64,000 bases of DNA from Pseudarthrobacter sp. NIBRBAC000502770 (GCF_006517815.1 NZ_CP041198.1:620001-684000); one strand, 5' to 3'; positions 47,105-54,797 are shown, counted from the first letter of the stretch. Program-made: numbers and translations. The notes: generated by a model from the sequence alone, not told the origin.

Positions 47105-48142
47105 GTGTCACCAGCGTCCATGACCCAGAAGTACTCCACGATTTCGCCGTCGCTTGCCGTGGGCCACGACGAGCCGGACCGCAACCTTGCCCTTGAACTT
47201 GTCCGCGTCACCGAAGCCGCGGCCATTGCCGGCGGCCACTGGGTTGGCTTCGGCGACAAGAACACCGCCGATGGTGCCGCCGTCGACGCCATGCGCTCCT
47301 TCCTGCAGACCGTCCACTTCAACGGCGTCGTGGTGATCGGCGAGGGCGAGAAGGACGAAGCGCCCATGCTGTTCAACGGTGAGCGCGTGGGTGACGGCAC
47401 CGGCCCTGAGGTGGATGTCGCCGTCGACCCCATCGACGGAACCCGCCTGACCGCCCTGGGCATCAACAACGCACTGGCAGTACTGGCCGTTGCCGAGCGC
47501 GGCTCCATGTTCGATCCCTCCGCCGTGTTCTACATGGAAAAGCTGGTTACCGGCCCCGAGGCCGCCGACATGGTTGACCTGCGCCTGCCGGTCAAGCAGA
47601 ACCTGCACCTGATTGCCAAGGCCAAGGGCGTGAAGGTCAACCAGCTCAACGTCATGATCCTCGACCGCGACCGCCACCGCCCGCTGGTGGAGGAAATCCG
47701 CGAAGCCGGTGCCCGAACCAAATTCATCATGGACGGCGACGTCGCCGGCGCCATTGCCGCGGCCCGCTCCGGAACCGGCGTTGACGCGCTGATGGGCATC
47801 GGCGGCACCCCCGAAGGCATCGTGGCGGCCTGCGCCATCAAATCCCTGGGCGGCGTCATCCAGGGGCGGCTGTGGCCCACCAGCGACGAAGAGAAGCAGA
47901 AGGCCATCGACGCCGGGCACGACCTCGAGCGGGTACTTTCCACCAACGACCTCGTCTCCAGCGACAACTGCTACTTCGCCGCCACCGGCATCACGGACGG
48001 CGACCTGCTCAAGGGCGTCCGCTACTCCAAGGACAAGGTCCTGACCCAGTCCATCGTGATGCGTTCCAAGTCCGGCACCATCCGCTTCGTGGACGGCGAA
48101 CACCAGGCCAGCAAGTGGGAAGGCTACGCCCGCAAGAACTGA
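47105..48142 (+). CDS. glpX: Class II fructose-1,6-bisphosphatase
   Basis: GlpX removes the 1-phosphate of fructose 1,6-bisphosphate, an essential gluconeogenic step in actinobacteria. The 345-residue protein has the metal-site motif DVAVDPIDGTRLTALG, KNTADGAAVDAMR, GEGEKDEAPML and the late SDNCYFAATGITDGDLL. The GTG at 47105 has AGAAGAGG 5 nt upstream; the ATG at 47120 lacks a ribosome site. Its natural terminator seems to have been split by the insertion sequence 37 bp downstream. Confidence 0.96.
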   Translation: MSPASMTQKYSTISPSLAVGHDEPDRNLALELVRVTEAAAIAGGHWVGFGDKNTADGAAVDAMRSFLQTVHFNGVVVIGEGEKDEAPMLFNGERVGDGTGPEVDVAVDPIDGTRLTALGINNALAVLAVAERGSMFDPSAVFYMEKLVTGPEAADMVDLRLPVKQNLHLIAKAKGVKVNQLNVMILDRDRHRPLVEEIREAGARTKFIMDGDVAGAIAAARSGTGVDALMGIGGTPEGIVAACAIKSLGGVIQGRLWPTSDEEKQKAIDAGHDLERVLSTNDLVSSDNCYFAATGITDGDLLKGVRYSKDKVLTQSIVMRSKSGTIRFVDGEHQASKWEGYARKN

Positions 48143-48162
48143 CCCGCGGCCCCCGCTGACCG

Positions 48163-48176
48163 AAAGCCCCTGGCGC
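48163..48176 (+). terminator. Left arm of the split glpX terminator
   Basis: This 14-base arm pairs with 50076-50089 (one G-T pair) once the insertion sequence and one ACC copy are removed. The pre-insertion hairpin would have had a loop of only about five bases. See the findings. Confidence 0.6.
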
Positions 48177-48179
48177 ACC
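48177..48179. repeat. Target-site duplication, left copy (ACC)
   Basis: ACC occurs immediately outside both terminal repeats (48177-48179 and 50071-50073). A 3-bp duplication is typical of IS3-family transposition. Confidence 0.75.
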
Positions 48180-48204
48180 TGAACTGCTCCCCGGAAGTTG
48201 GACT
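48180..48204. repeat. IS left terminal inverted repeat
   Basis: It matches the right repeat at 23 of 25 positions (differences at positions 8 and 15). Much of it is repeated again, inverted, at 48220-48236, forming a hairpin before orfA. Confidence 0.9.
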
Positions 48205-48236
48205 GAAAATTCAGTTTCGACTTCCGGGGAGCAGTT
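48182..48236 (+). promoter_or_regulatory. Long hairpin at the IS left end covering the orfA ribosome site
   Basis: A perfect 17-bp stem (48182-48198 with 48220-48236) encloses a second palindrome (ACTGAA and TTCAGT, 48202-48215). The right arm contains GGGGAG (48226-48231), the only ribosome site for the TTG start of orfA at 48237, and TTTT follows at 48235-48238. Read-through RNA from glpX would fold and hide the site, and the hairpin plus T-run could also terminate that RNA. Confidence 0.65.
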
Positions 48237-48731
48237 TTGCGTTCAAGTAGTTCTTTGTCGGCCGATCAGCGCGCGACGGCTGTAGCGTGGTTTGAGAAAG
48301 GCCTTGCATATACGGCGACAGCCACCATGCTGGGTGTGTCTCGTGAGTCTAGTGGGCCTATTAAGAGGCTGTATCGGCGGTGGAGGATTCATGGCCAAGG
48401 TGCGCTGGTGACCAAGCCTGCTCAGTCATACACGTTCGAATTCAAGCTCGCTTTGGTGCAACGGTTCCTTGCTGGTGAGACTGCACCGGCCTTGGCGGAA
48501 GAGGCCGGCTTATCTTCGGCCGTGCTTCTCAAGTCGTGGGTGCGTACCTACCGTCGTGAAGGCGTGGACGCCTTACGCCCCAAGCCCAAGGGCAGGCCCC
48601 GGAAGCCCGACTCCCCACCGCCGGCTGAGGTATCCGAGTTGGAAAAATTGCGGCGGGAGAACGAACGCCTGCGGGCCCAAGTCGCGTATCTGGGAAAATT
48701 GCGAGCCTTGAGGGCTCCAAAACAAAGGTGA
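48237..48731 (+). CDS. IS3-family OrfA (transposase helix-turn-helix protein)
   Basis: This 164-residue protein binds the element ends. Two helix-turn-helix regions are visible (about residues 8-50, with YTATATMLGVS, and 65-110, with ETAPALAEEAGLSSAVLLKSWVRTYRREG). A Pro/Lys-rich linker follows, then a leucine-zipper-like coil (VSELEKLRRENERLRAQVAYL). The start is TTG with GGGGAG 5 nt upstream inside a hairpin arm. The frame ends 4 bp into orfB. A GGGAAAA site at 48692-48698 probably allows a -1 shift to make the OrfAB transposase. Confidence 0.88.
   Translation: MRSSSSLSADQRATAVAWFEKGLAYTATATMLGVSRESSGPIKRLYRRWRIHGQGALVTKPAQSYTFEFKLALVQRFLAGETAPALAEEAGLSSAVLLKSWVRTYRREGVDALRPKPKGRPRKPDSPPPAEVSELEKLRRENERLRAQVAYLGKLRALRAPKQR
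48692..48698 (+). promoter_or_regulatory. Candidate -1 ribosomal frameshift site (GGGAAAA)
   Basis: In the orfA frame the heptamer reads G-GGA-AAA, an ideal X-XXY-YYZ slippery site. The -1 frame is open from here into orfB without a stop, so slippage would fuse the OrfA coil to the OrfB catalytic domain, as in many IS3 elements. No stimulating structure was proven. Confidence 0.65.
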
Positions 48732-49582
48732 AGGTCCAGGCCCTCATCGCCCTCAAGGCTGACTTCCCGCTGCCGATTCTTCTTCAGGTCTCGGGCCTTC
48801 CCCGATCCACGTTTTTCTATCACCAAGCGCGCCTTCAAGCCCCTGACCCCCAAGGGGAGCTCAAGTCTTCCATCGCGGAGATCTTTAAGAAAAACCATGG
48901 GCGCTACGGGCACCGGCGCGTTCACAGAGAACTGCTCAACCTTGGCTGGACCGTTGCAAAAAAGACCGTGCTGAAGGTGATGCGGGCACTCGGTCTGCTC
49001 TGCAAGGTCCGGCGCAGGAAGCGCTACAGCTCCTACCAAGGCGAGCAAGGCATGATCGCGCCGAACCTCCTGAACAGGAAATTCGATGCCACTGCACCCA
49101 ACCAGAAGTGGGTCACTGACGTGACAGAGTTCAGTGTCGGAGACCGCAAGCTCTACCTCTCGCCTGTCATGGACCTCTTCGACCGCCAGATTATTTCCCA
49201 CAGCATCAGCACATCGCCGAACTTGGATCTAACTAACAACTCCCTGCGCGCAGCCTTGGAATGCTTGGAGCCTGGGCAGCAGCCACTCGTGCATTCGGAC
49301 CAGGGTTTCCAGTATCAGCACGTATCGTGGCGCACCCTTTTGGCGAACGCCGGCGCGGTTCAATCAATGTCCCGCAAGGCCAACTGCTACGACAACGCCG
49401 TGATGGAAAACTTCTTCGGACACCTCAAGGAAGAACTCTTCCACCGTGTCCGCTTCCTCAACATTGAAGTCCTAACGGCAGCACTGCACGAATACATCTA
49501 CTGGTACAACACTAAGAGGATTTCAACCAAGCTCAACGGCCAGAGCCCGATTCAATACCGTTTGACGGCCCTCGCGGCTTAG
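48728..49582 (+). CDS. IS3-family OrfB (DDE transposase catalytic domain)
   Basis: This 284-residue protein carries the integrase core. The N-terminal HTH_21 part reads HGRYGHRRVHRELLNLGWTVAKKTVLKVMRALGL. The catalytic acids are in KWVTDVTEF (first Asp), LVHSDQGFQYQ (second Asp) and ENFFGHLKEELFH (Glu), the DD(35)E pattern. It overlaps orfA by 4 bp (GTGA) and can be made by coupling or, more likely, as an OrfAB fusion by -1 frameshift. It appears intact. Confidence 0.93.
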   Translation: MKVQALIALKADFPLPILLQVSGLPRSTFFYHQARLQAPDPQGELKSSIAEIFKKNHGRYGHRRVHRELLNLGWTVAKKTVLKVMRALGLLCKVRRRKRYSSYQGEQGMIAPNLLNRKFDATAPNQKWVTDVTEFSVGDRKLYLSPVMDLFDRQIISHSISTSPNLDLTNNSLRAALECLEPGQQPLVHSDQGFQYQHVSWRTLLANAGAVQSMSRKANCYDNAVMENFFGHLKEELFHRVRFLNIEVLTAALHEYIYWYNTKRISTKLNGQSPIQYRLTALAA

Positions 49583-49593
49583 GCCCTCATCCG

Positions 49594-49845
49594 TTACTCA
49601 GGCGGCGACTGCAATCCGTCATTGCCGGTCCTGCGCTTATTTAGCCACTGCTCGCGGTAGATGTCTGTCTCCCGCTTATGCTTCTGGCCTTGGTTCGCAG
49701 CCCAGCCAACAGCGAAATAGATGAGGACAAAAGCGGGCGCAAGTTGCCAGCCCATAGTCAACCCGGCTACCACGCCGACAAGGATGCCGCTTGCGATCCA
49801 CAGCACTAGCCTAGGTTTGCTCCGAGGTTGATAGCCGCCAGCCAT
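49594..49845 (-). CDS. Small two-helix membrane protein carried inside the IS, function unknown
   Basis: This 83-residue ORF lies between orfB and the right terminal repeat, on the opposite strand. It has two adjacent hydrophobic segments (about residues 13-31 and 34-49), a basic middle (QKHKRETDIYREQW) and a hydrophilic tail. The ATG follows a TAGCCT box by five bases on the minus strand, suggesting a leaderless message. It has no recognisable domain. It could be a passenger gene or a fragment of captured DNA; only conservation with the IS could decide. Confidence 0.5.
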   Translation of the reverse strand: MAGGYQPRSKPRLVLWIASGILVGVVAGLTMGWQLAPAFVLIYFAVGWAANQGQKHKRETDIYREQWLNKRRTGNDGLQSPPE

Positions 49846-49957
49846 GGCTCAGGCTAACCCTGATTGCGCTCAAGTGACAGGCGTACGTCCCACTGAAAAA
49901 CCTGATCCACGACGTTCCATCGGATGACGATGGGGGCCGTTGGTCCATCTCCACGCA

Positions 49958-49993
49958 AAGAAGGCCCCGTCCTTGGTGGGACGGAGCCTTCTT
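49958..49993. terminator. Hairpin in the right part of the IS
   Basis: A 16-base arm pair with one mismatch (49958-49973 with 49978-49993) has a 4-nt loop and is followed by CAAAAAG. The rest of 49846-50045 holds no gene I can support. It may be a terminator captured with the passenger DNA. Confidence 0.5.
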
Positions 49994-50045
49994 CAAAAAG
50001 CCAAGCCGATCGCTGACCGCTAAAGTAGAACGTCAGCCATTTAAG

Positions 50046-50070
50046 AGTCCAACTTTCGGGGACCAGTTCA
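50046..50070. repeat. IS right terminal inverted repeat
   Basis: It is the inverted partner of 48180-48204, matching at 23 of 25 positions. The target duplication ACC follows at 50071-50073. Confidence 0.9.
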
Positions 50071-50075
50071 ACCAC

Positions 50076-50089
50076 GCGCCGGGGGCTTT
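50076..50089 (+). terminator. Right arm of the split glpX terminator
   Basis: It pairs with 48163-48176 across the insertion and ends in TTT. It now lies between the IS and the femX-like promoter. Confidence 0.55.
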
Positions 50090-50107
50090 GGCGTTAAAGC
50101 CTTGGTA

Positions 50108-50113
50108 TAGGGT
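50108..50113 (+). promoter_or_regulatory. Probable -10 box of a leaderless promoter for the FemAB gene
   Basis: TAGGGT is followed by seven bases and the ATG at 50121. The insertion sequence ends 38 bp upstream of this box, close to the -35 zone. Confidence 0.45.
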
Positions 50114-50120
50114 TTAAGCC

Positions 50121-51176
50121 ATGATTCCTGCTGTTGTGCCCTGTACTGACCGCGCCCTCTGGGACGAGCACGTTGACCGGTTCCAGGGGCATCCGCAGCA
50201 GCTGTGGGGCTGGGGCGAGACCAAGGCGGCGCACGGCTGGTCCGTGGACCGGGTCCTGGTCAAGGACGGCGACGAAACCATCGGCTGCGCCCAGCTCCTG
50301 GTCCGCAGGCTTCCCGTCCCCTTCCGCGCACTGGTCTACATTCCCCGGGGCCCCATGTGCCCGCCCGGCAACGCGCAGGTGGTCCTGAACCGGCTGGCAG
50401 AGCATGCCGCGCTCCGCCACCGGGGCGTTGCCCTGAGCATCGAACCGGACTGGGACAAGGACTCCGCCTTTGCCGGCGCCGTTGCCGCCGCCGGTTTCCG
50501 CGAGTCCACCAACACCGTCCTCATCCCGCGCACGCTCATCCTGGACCTCACCCGGTCCGACGACGAGCTGATGGCGGAGATGTCCAAGTCCACGCGGGCC
50601 AACATCCGCAAGGCCATGCGCAGCGACGTTGAATTCCGCAAGGTCAAGAACGAAGCCGAGCTGGAGCAGGTGCTGGCCATCTACCACCAGACCGCCGAGC
50701 GGGCAGGCTTTGGCATCCACGAGGACCAGTACTACCGGGACATCTTCCGGAACCTGGGCGACTCTTCCCCGATCATCGCCGCGTTCGACGGCGAGCAGAT
50801 GCTGGCCTTCACCTGGCTTTCGCGCAGCGCCGCCACCGCGTTCGAGCTCTACGGCGGCGTCTCCACCGAAGGGCAGAAGCAGCGGGTGAACTACGGCGTG
50901 AAGTGGGCGGCACTGCAGGCCATGCGGGAAGACGGCTGCAGCCGGTACGACTTCAACGGCCTCCTGAACGACGGCATTTCCGATTTCAAGAAACAATTCG
51001 CAAAGCACGAAAACATGCTCCTGGGAACGTGGGAAAGGCCGCTGTCGCCGTTCTACCCTGCCTACGCCAAGGCCATGCCGCTCGCCCGCAAGGGTCTCCA
51101 GCAGGCGCGCCGGCTGCTGAAAGGCGCGGCCGGGCAGGTCCGCCCATTGGTTCGAAAGTTGCGTCCGGGCAACTAG
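50121..51176 (+). CDS. FemAB-family aminoacyltransferase (peptidoglycan bridge formation)
   Basis: This 351-residue protein belongs to the FemX/FemA/FemB group, which adds amino acids from aminoacyl-tRNA to the lysine side chain of lipid-linked peptidoglycan precursors. Two GNAT-like halves are visible. Landmarks are HPQQLWGWGETKAAHGW, the MSKSTRANIRKAMRSDVEFRKV segment, GFGIHEDQYYRDIFRNLGD and YDFNGLLNDGISDFKKQFAKHE. Bridges of Ala/Ser type are known in Arthrobacter-like bacteria, but the amino acid used here is not told by sequence. A basic C-terminal tail could bind tRNA or membrane. The ATG lies 7 bases after a TAGGGT box. Confidence 0.88.
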   Translation: MIPAVVPCTDRALWDEHVDRFQGHPQQLWGWGETKAAHGWSVDRVLVKDGDETIGCAQLLVRRLPVPFRALVYIPRGPMCPPGNAQVVLNRLAEHAALRHRGVALSIEPDWDKDSAFAGAVAAAGFRESTNTVLIPRTLILDLTRSDDELMAEMSKSTRANIRKAMRSDVEFRKVKNEAELEQVLAIYHQTAERAGFGIHEDQYYRDIFRNLGDSSPIIAAFDGEQMLAFTWLSRSAATAFELYGGVSTEGQKQRVNYGVKWAALQAMREDGCSRYDFNGLLNDGISDFKKQFAKHENMLLGTWERPLSPFYPAYAKAMPLARKGLQQARRLLKGAAGQVRPLVRKLRPGN

Positions 51177-51204
51177 CCGCGGCAACTGGCCCGGTCAAAG
51201 CCAA

Positions 51205-51244
51205 AGGGCGACGACGGCACTCACCAGAGTGCCGTCGTCGCCCT
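51205..51244. terminator. Bidirectional terminator between the FemAB gene and manA
   Basis: A perfect 18-bp stem (51205-51222 with 51227-51244) with loop ACCA lies between two convergent genes. Confidence 0.85.
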
Positions 51245-51265
51245 TCCTGCTGCTATGGCGCCGGA

Positions 51266-52510
51266 CTAGAGTCCGGTGGTCACCGCGAAAGCCAGGGCCG
51301 GCCCGGTGCTGCCGGCCACCCGGTGGACGTTGACGGGGGCCTCGGCCGCGGCAATGAACGCACTGCCCCCCTGCTCCAGCTCCAGGTCGCCCTTGGGGGA
51401 GTCGAGGTACACGGCGCCGGCCACCACGATGACCACTGCCGCGCCTGCCTGCGCCAGCGGGACGGGACCGGAGTCCGGCCCGAGCTCAATGCGCTGCAGT
51501 TGGAACTCCCCGAACGGGGGCCGGAACAATTCCTGGTCCAGCACGGAAGTTTCCGCGGTGAGCATCGGAACGGCCACCGGGTGGAAGTCGATGGTCTTCA
51601 GGAGCTCCGGCACATCGATGTGCTTGGGGGTCAGGCCGCCGCGCAGGACGTTGTCCGAGGACGCCATGACCTCCACGCCCAGGCCGTGCAGGTAGGCGTG
51701 CACGTTTCCGGCGGGAAGGTAGACGGCTTCCCCCGGCTTCAACGAAATCCTGTTCAGCAGCAGCGAGATCAGGACGCCGGGGTCGCCGGGATACTTTTCG
51801 TTGAGGCTGATGACGGTGCCCAGCTCTGCCTGGAAGGGCTCGAGGGAAGCACCGGACACCAGGGCCGCCACCACCAGCGCTGTTTCCTCTGAAACGCCCT
51901 GGCCGCCGGTGATTAGCCGCTCAAAGGCGCGCCGGAGTCCTGCGCCTTCGTCCGAGGCGGTGAGATCCTCAAGGAGGGCCCGGAGCAGCGCAGGGACCTG
52001 CGCGGGCCCGGGAAAGGCATCCGCGATGTGCTGCAGGATCACGCGGGTTTCGGCGGCGGGCCGGAACCCACAGAGGGCCTCGAACGGAGTGAGCGCGAAG
52101 ATCATCTCCGGCTTGTGGTTGTCGTCCTTGTAGTTACGGTGCGGCGCGTGCGGATCCACTCCGGCTGCGTTTTCCCGGGCGAACCCCTCACGGGCCTGTT
52201 CCAGGCTCGGATGCACCTGGAGGGAGAGCGGCTGCGCGGCTGCCAGGACCTTGGCCAGGAAGGGCAGCCGGGGCCCGAAAGCGGCCACGGAGTCCGAGCC
52301 CAGGAAATGCTCCGGATCGGAAGCGATCAGGGAGTCCAGCGGGCTCCGGGTTCCGTCCTCGGGCAGGTGCGCCACCGACGGCGAATCAGGGTGCGCACCG
52401 ATCCACAGTTCGGCCTCCGGACGCCCCGACTCAGGGCGTCCCAGCAGCGAGGCGATGGCCGTCGTCGAACCCCAGGCGTAGTCACGCAGGACGTTCTCAA
52501 TCTCGTACAA
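51266..52510 (-). CDS. manA: Mannose-6-phosphate isomerase, class I
   Basis: ManA interconverts mannose 6-phosphate and fructose 6-phosphate, feeding GDP-mannose synthesis for wall and membrane glycans. The 414-residue cupin protein has LQVHPSLEQAREGFARE (zinc ligands), NYKDDNHKPEMIFALTPFEALCGFR (zinc Glu/His) and the YLPAGNVHAYLHGLGVEVMASSDNVLRGG signature. The TTG start is preceded by a GGAACGG-like site. The manA position near whiB and an LCP gene is conserved in Mycobacterium. Confidence 0.94.
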   Translation of the reverse strand: MYEIENVLRDYAWGSTTAIASLLGRPESGRPEAELWIGAHPDSPSVAHLPEDGTRSPLDSLIASDPEHFLGSDSVAAFGPRLPFLAKVLAAAQPLSLQVHPSLEQAREGFARENAAGVDPHAPHRNYKDDNHKPEMIFALTPFEALCGFRPAAETRVILQHIADAFPGPAQVPALLRALLEDLTASDEGAGLRRAFERLITGGQGVSEETALVVAALVSGASLEPFQAELGTVISLNEKYPGDPGVLISLLLNRISLKPGEAVYLPAGNVHAYLHGLGVEVMASSDNVLRGGLTPKHIDVPELLKTIDFHPVAVPMLTAETSVLDQELFRPPFGEFQLQRIELGPDSGPVPLAQAGAAVVIVVAGAVYLDSPKGDLELEQGGSAFIAAAEAPVNVHRVAGSTGPALAFAVTTGL

Positions 52511-52552
52511 AACCGTTCCATTCCTTGGTGGGTGGGAGCTGGCGGGCGGCCG

Positions 52553-54202
52553 CTACAGCGGGGCGCACTGCCCGTTGGTGGCCACGAGCTGGCGGATGGC
52601 CTCTTCGTTGCCCTCCAGCTTGAGCTGGGTCAGCATCTCTTCGGTGATCGGCTCACCGTCGGGCGTGGTGGTCACAGGCGTAAAGTCCGACGGCGAGGGC
52701 TGCTGGACGGCGTTGCCCGCGGCCGGCAGGGTGGCCGGGACGGTCCCGGCGGCCTGGACGTGTCCGGCGCCTGCCTGGGGAAGGGCCATTATGTCGTCGG
52801 TGATGCCGGCCGACTGTGCACCCTTGGCGGAAGCCGATGCCAGCAGCTGGTCCACGCGTTCGTGGATCTGGTCGAAGTCGGGGTTCGTGGAAAACGACGC
52901 GTCAAAGTCAGGCGGCCCGATGGTCAGCCGCTTGACGTCCTTGCCCCTCGCCTTGATGGCCAGGTCAAGGAAGCTCCCCAGTTGGGCGGAGGAAATGTTG
53001 GACTCCACCACCTTGGTCCCGGCGCCGGCGATGTCCTCGAACTTGGACAGCAGGGTGGCCGGATCCAGCTGTTTCAGCATGGCCTGCTGGACGCACTGCT
53101 GGCGCTGGATGCGGGAGTAGTCGTCAACGTATTCGCGCGACCGGCCGTACCAGAGGGCCTGGGCGCCGTTGAGGGTCTGGTCCCCGGCGGGAATCCAGCC
53201 CAGTGGCATGCCGTGGGTCTTGGTGGCCTCGTCGAAGTAGCCGCTCATGGGAACCCAGCCGCCGGCCTTGATTTTGATGCCGCCCATGGCATCGATCAGG
53301 GTGGAGAATCCCTCCATGTCGACCAGGACATAAGCCTGGATCTGCATGCCCAGGGTGCCGGAGACGGCTTCCATGGTGGCCTGCGCGCCGGGGTCTGCCA
53401 CGCCCGGGTACAGGTCCGCGTGTTCGTTGGTGACCTCGGTGTTGATGGCGTTGATCAGGCACTCGTCACCGCAGTTGTAGCCGTCCGGGTAGAGGGCACG
53501 CATGGGGGAGCCTTCGCTGAACTGGGCGTTCTGGAAGTTCCTGGGCACGGAGATGATGGCGGTCTGGCCCGTTTGGGCATCCACGCTGAGGATGGAGAGG
53601 CTGTCTGGCCGGCGGCCGGTGCGGTCATCGCCGGCATCGCCACCCATCATGAGGAAGTTGTAGCGCCCGTCCACCGGCTCGATGGCCGGCCCGGATGAAA
53701 AGATGTTGCCGATCGCATTGCGGCCCACATTCAGCAGGTAGGCGGCGTACCCCATTGAGCCACTGCCCAGGACCAGGGCCAGGACCAGGGCAATGCCGAC
53801 GGCGGGCCGGGCCCGCGGTGCCAGCAGGACAGGGCGGATGAGCCGCAGGGTATTCAGGAACAGGAAGGCCCAGCCGAGGGCCAGCGCGGCGAGCACCACT
53901 ACCAGCAGCAGCGACGTGACGGGGTTGGTCACGATGTTGATGACCAGGCTCCGGTTCAGCAGCAACAGGACCAGGGCCAGGAGCAGGACCGCCCATACGG
54001 AGAGCGTGACGCGGAGCGCCGTCCGGCCAAGCTTGCGGTCGCCCGCCACGAGCTGGGCGCTCCCGGGCACCAGCAGCGTCAGCAGGACCAGGACGAAAGC
54101 CCGCTTGGTGCGGACTTCGGGAGACGCACTGACCGGGTAGCGCACCGGGTCCGACAGCGACGGGCCGGAGCCGGTGTGGAGGACGCTGCTGCTGCTGGCC
54201 AT
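52553..54202 (-). CDS. LCP (LytR-CpsA-Psr) family wall-polymer ligase
   Basis: LCP enzymes transfer undecaprenyl-linked polymers such as teichoic acids, arabinogalactan or capsule onto peptidoglycan. This 549-residue protein has an N-terminal region with about four hydrophobic helices (residues 35-165) and then the LCP catalytic domain. FLMMGGDAGDDRTGRRPDSLSILSVD carries the Asp/Arg pair, PRNFQN is the typical motif, and GINTEVTN and LWYGRSREYVDDYSRIQRQQ follow. The multi-helix head is longer than the single helix of LytR. The ATG follows purE by 10 bp without a good ribosome site. Purine genes next to LCP also occur in Mycobacterium. Confidence 0.9.
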   Translation of the reverse strand: MASSSSVLHTGSGPSLSDPVRYPVSASPEVRTKRAFVLVLLTLLVPGSAQLVAGDRKLGRTALRVTLSVWAVLLLALVLLLLNRSLVINIVTNPVTSLLLVVVLAALALGWAFLFLNTLRLIRPVLLAPRARPAVGIALVLALVLGSGSMGYAAYLLNVGRNAIGNIFSSGPAIEPVDGRYNFLMMGGDAGDDRTGRRPDSLSILSVDAQTGQTAIISVPRNFQNAQFSEGSPMRALYPDGYNCGDECLINAINTEVTNEHADLYPGVADPGAQATMEAVSGTLGMQIQAYVLVDMEGFSTLIDAMGGIKIKAGGWVPMSGYFDEATKTHGMPLGWIPAGDQTLNGAQALWYGRSREYVDDYSRIQRQQCVQQAMLKQLDPATLLSKFEDIAGAGTKVVESNISSAQLGSFLDLAIKARGKDVKRLTIGPPDFDASFSTNPDFDQIHERVDQLLASASAKGAQSAGITDDIMALPQAGAGHVQAAGTVPATLPAAGNAVQQPSPSDFTPVTTTPDGEPITEEMLTQLKLEGNEEAIRQLVATNGQCAPL

Positions 54203-54212
54203 GCCGGGCGCC

Positions 54213-54797
54213 CTAACGGCTGCCCCGAAGGGGGCTGGAGCCGCCGGGGAAGACTTCGCTGACCTTCTGCCGAAGGTTCGCCCCCTTTCGGGTCGCCACT
54301 GCGTTCAGGTCCGCGGCGAAGTCGATCAGGTCCGCCCGCAGCGAGTCGGCGAGTTCATCGGTGCCGGAGGCCAGCATCCGCACAGCCAGGAGCCCGGCGT
54401 TCCGGGCTCCGGCGATGGAGACTGTGGCTACCGGGACGCCTGCCGGCATCTGGACGATGGAGAGCAGGGAGTCCATCCCGTCGAGGGTCTTCAGCGGAAC
54501 GGGGACGCCAATCACGGGCAGTGGCGTGACGCTGGCGAGCATGCCGGGCAGGTGGGCGGCGCCGCCCGCCCCTGCGATGATGACCCGAAGGCCACGCTCG
54601 TGCGCCGTCTGGCCGTACCGGATCATCTCGGTGGGCATCCGGTGGGCGGAGACGACGTCCGCCTCGAAGGGAATGCCGAATTCGGCCAGGGCGTCCGCCG
54701 CGGCCTCCATGACCGGCCAGTCCGAATCGGAGCCCATGACCAGGCCCACCAGGGGGCCCGCGGCGGTACCAACTGCCGGGGTGGCTTCGGCGCTCAT
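54213..54797 (-). CDS. purE: N5-carboxyaminoimidazole ribonucleotide mutase
   Basis: PurE moves the carboxyl group of N5-CAIR to give CAIR in de novo purine synthesis. The 194-residue class I protein has [29 protein letters not shown] and [14 protein letters not shown], with the active-site His in SAHRMP. The C-terminal 30 residues are basic and extend beyond the typical fold. It overlaps purK by 4 bp (ATGA), so the two act together as the ATP-dependent carboxylation pair. Confidence 0.95.
   Translation of the reverse strand: MSAEATPAVGTAAGPLVGLVMGSDSDWPVMEAAADALAEFGIPFEADVVSAHRMPTEMIRYGQTAHERGLRVIIAGAGGAAHLPGMLASVTPLPVIGVPVPLKTLDGMDSLLSIVQMPAGVPVATVSIAGARNAGLLAVRMLASGTDELADSLRADLIDFAADLNAVATRKGANLRQKVSEVFPGGSSPLRGSR

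Larger units (their letters stand above)
48180..50070 (+). mobile_element. IS3-family insertion sequence, 1891 bp, with extra DNA at the right end
   Basis: The element has 25-bp terminal inverted repeats (48180-48204 and 50046-50070) matching at 23 positions and ending TG...CA. It is flanked by the direct repeat ACC. It encodes orfA and orfB in the order and frame relation (-1) usual for IS3, and orfA has the two-helix-turn-helix style of the IS150 subgroup. Usual IS3 elements are 1.2-1.5 kb; this one carries about 460 bp between the orfB stop and the right repeat. Base composition is lower in GC than its neighbours, which fits recent acquisition. Both ends and both ORFs look intact, so it may be active. 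Confidence 0.93.

Noticed and set aside
48180..50070. Larger transposon or genomic island around the IS
   Set aside because: Flanking genes (glpX and the FemAB gene) are ordinary and the target duplication lies directly outside the repeats, so the mobile unit is only the IS.
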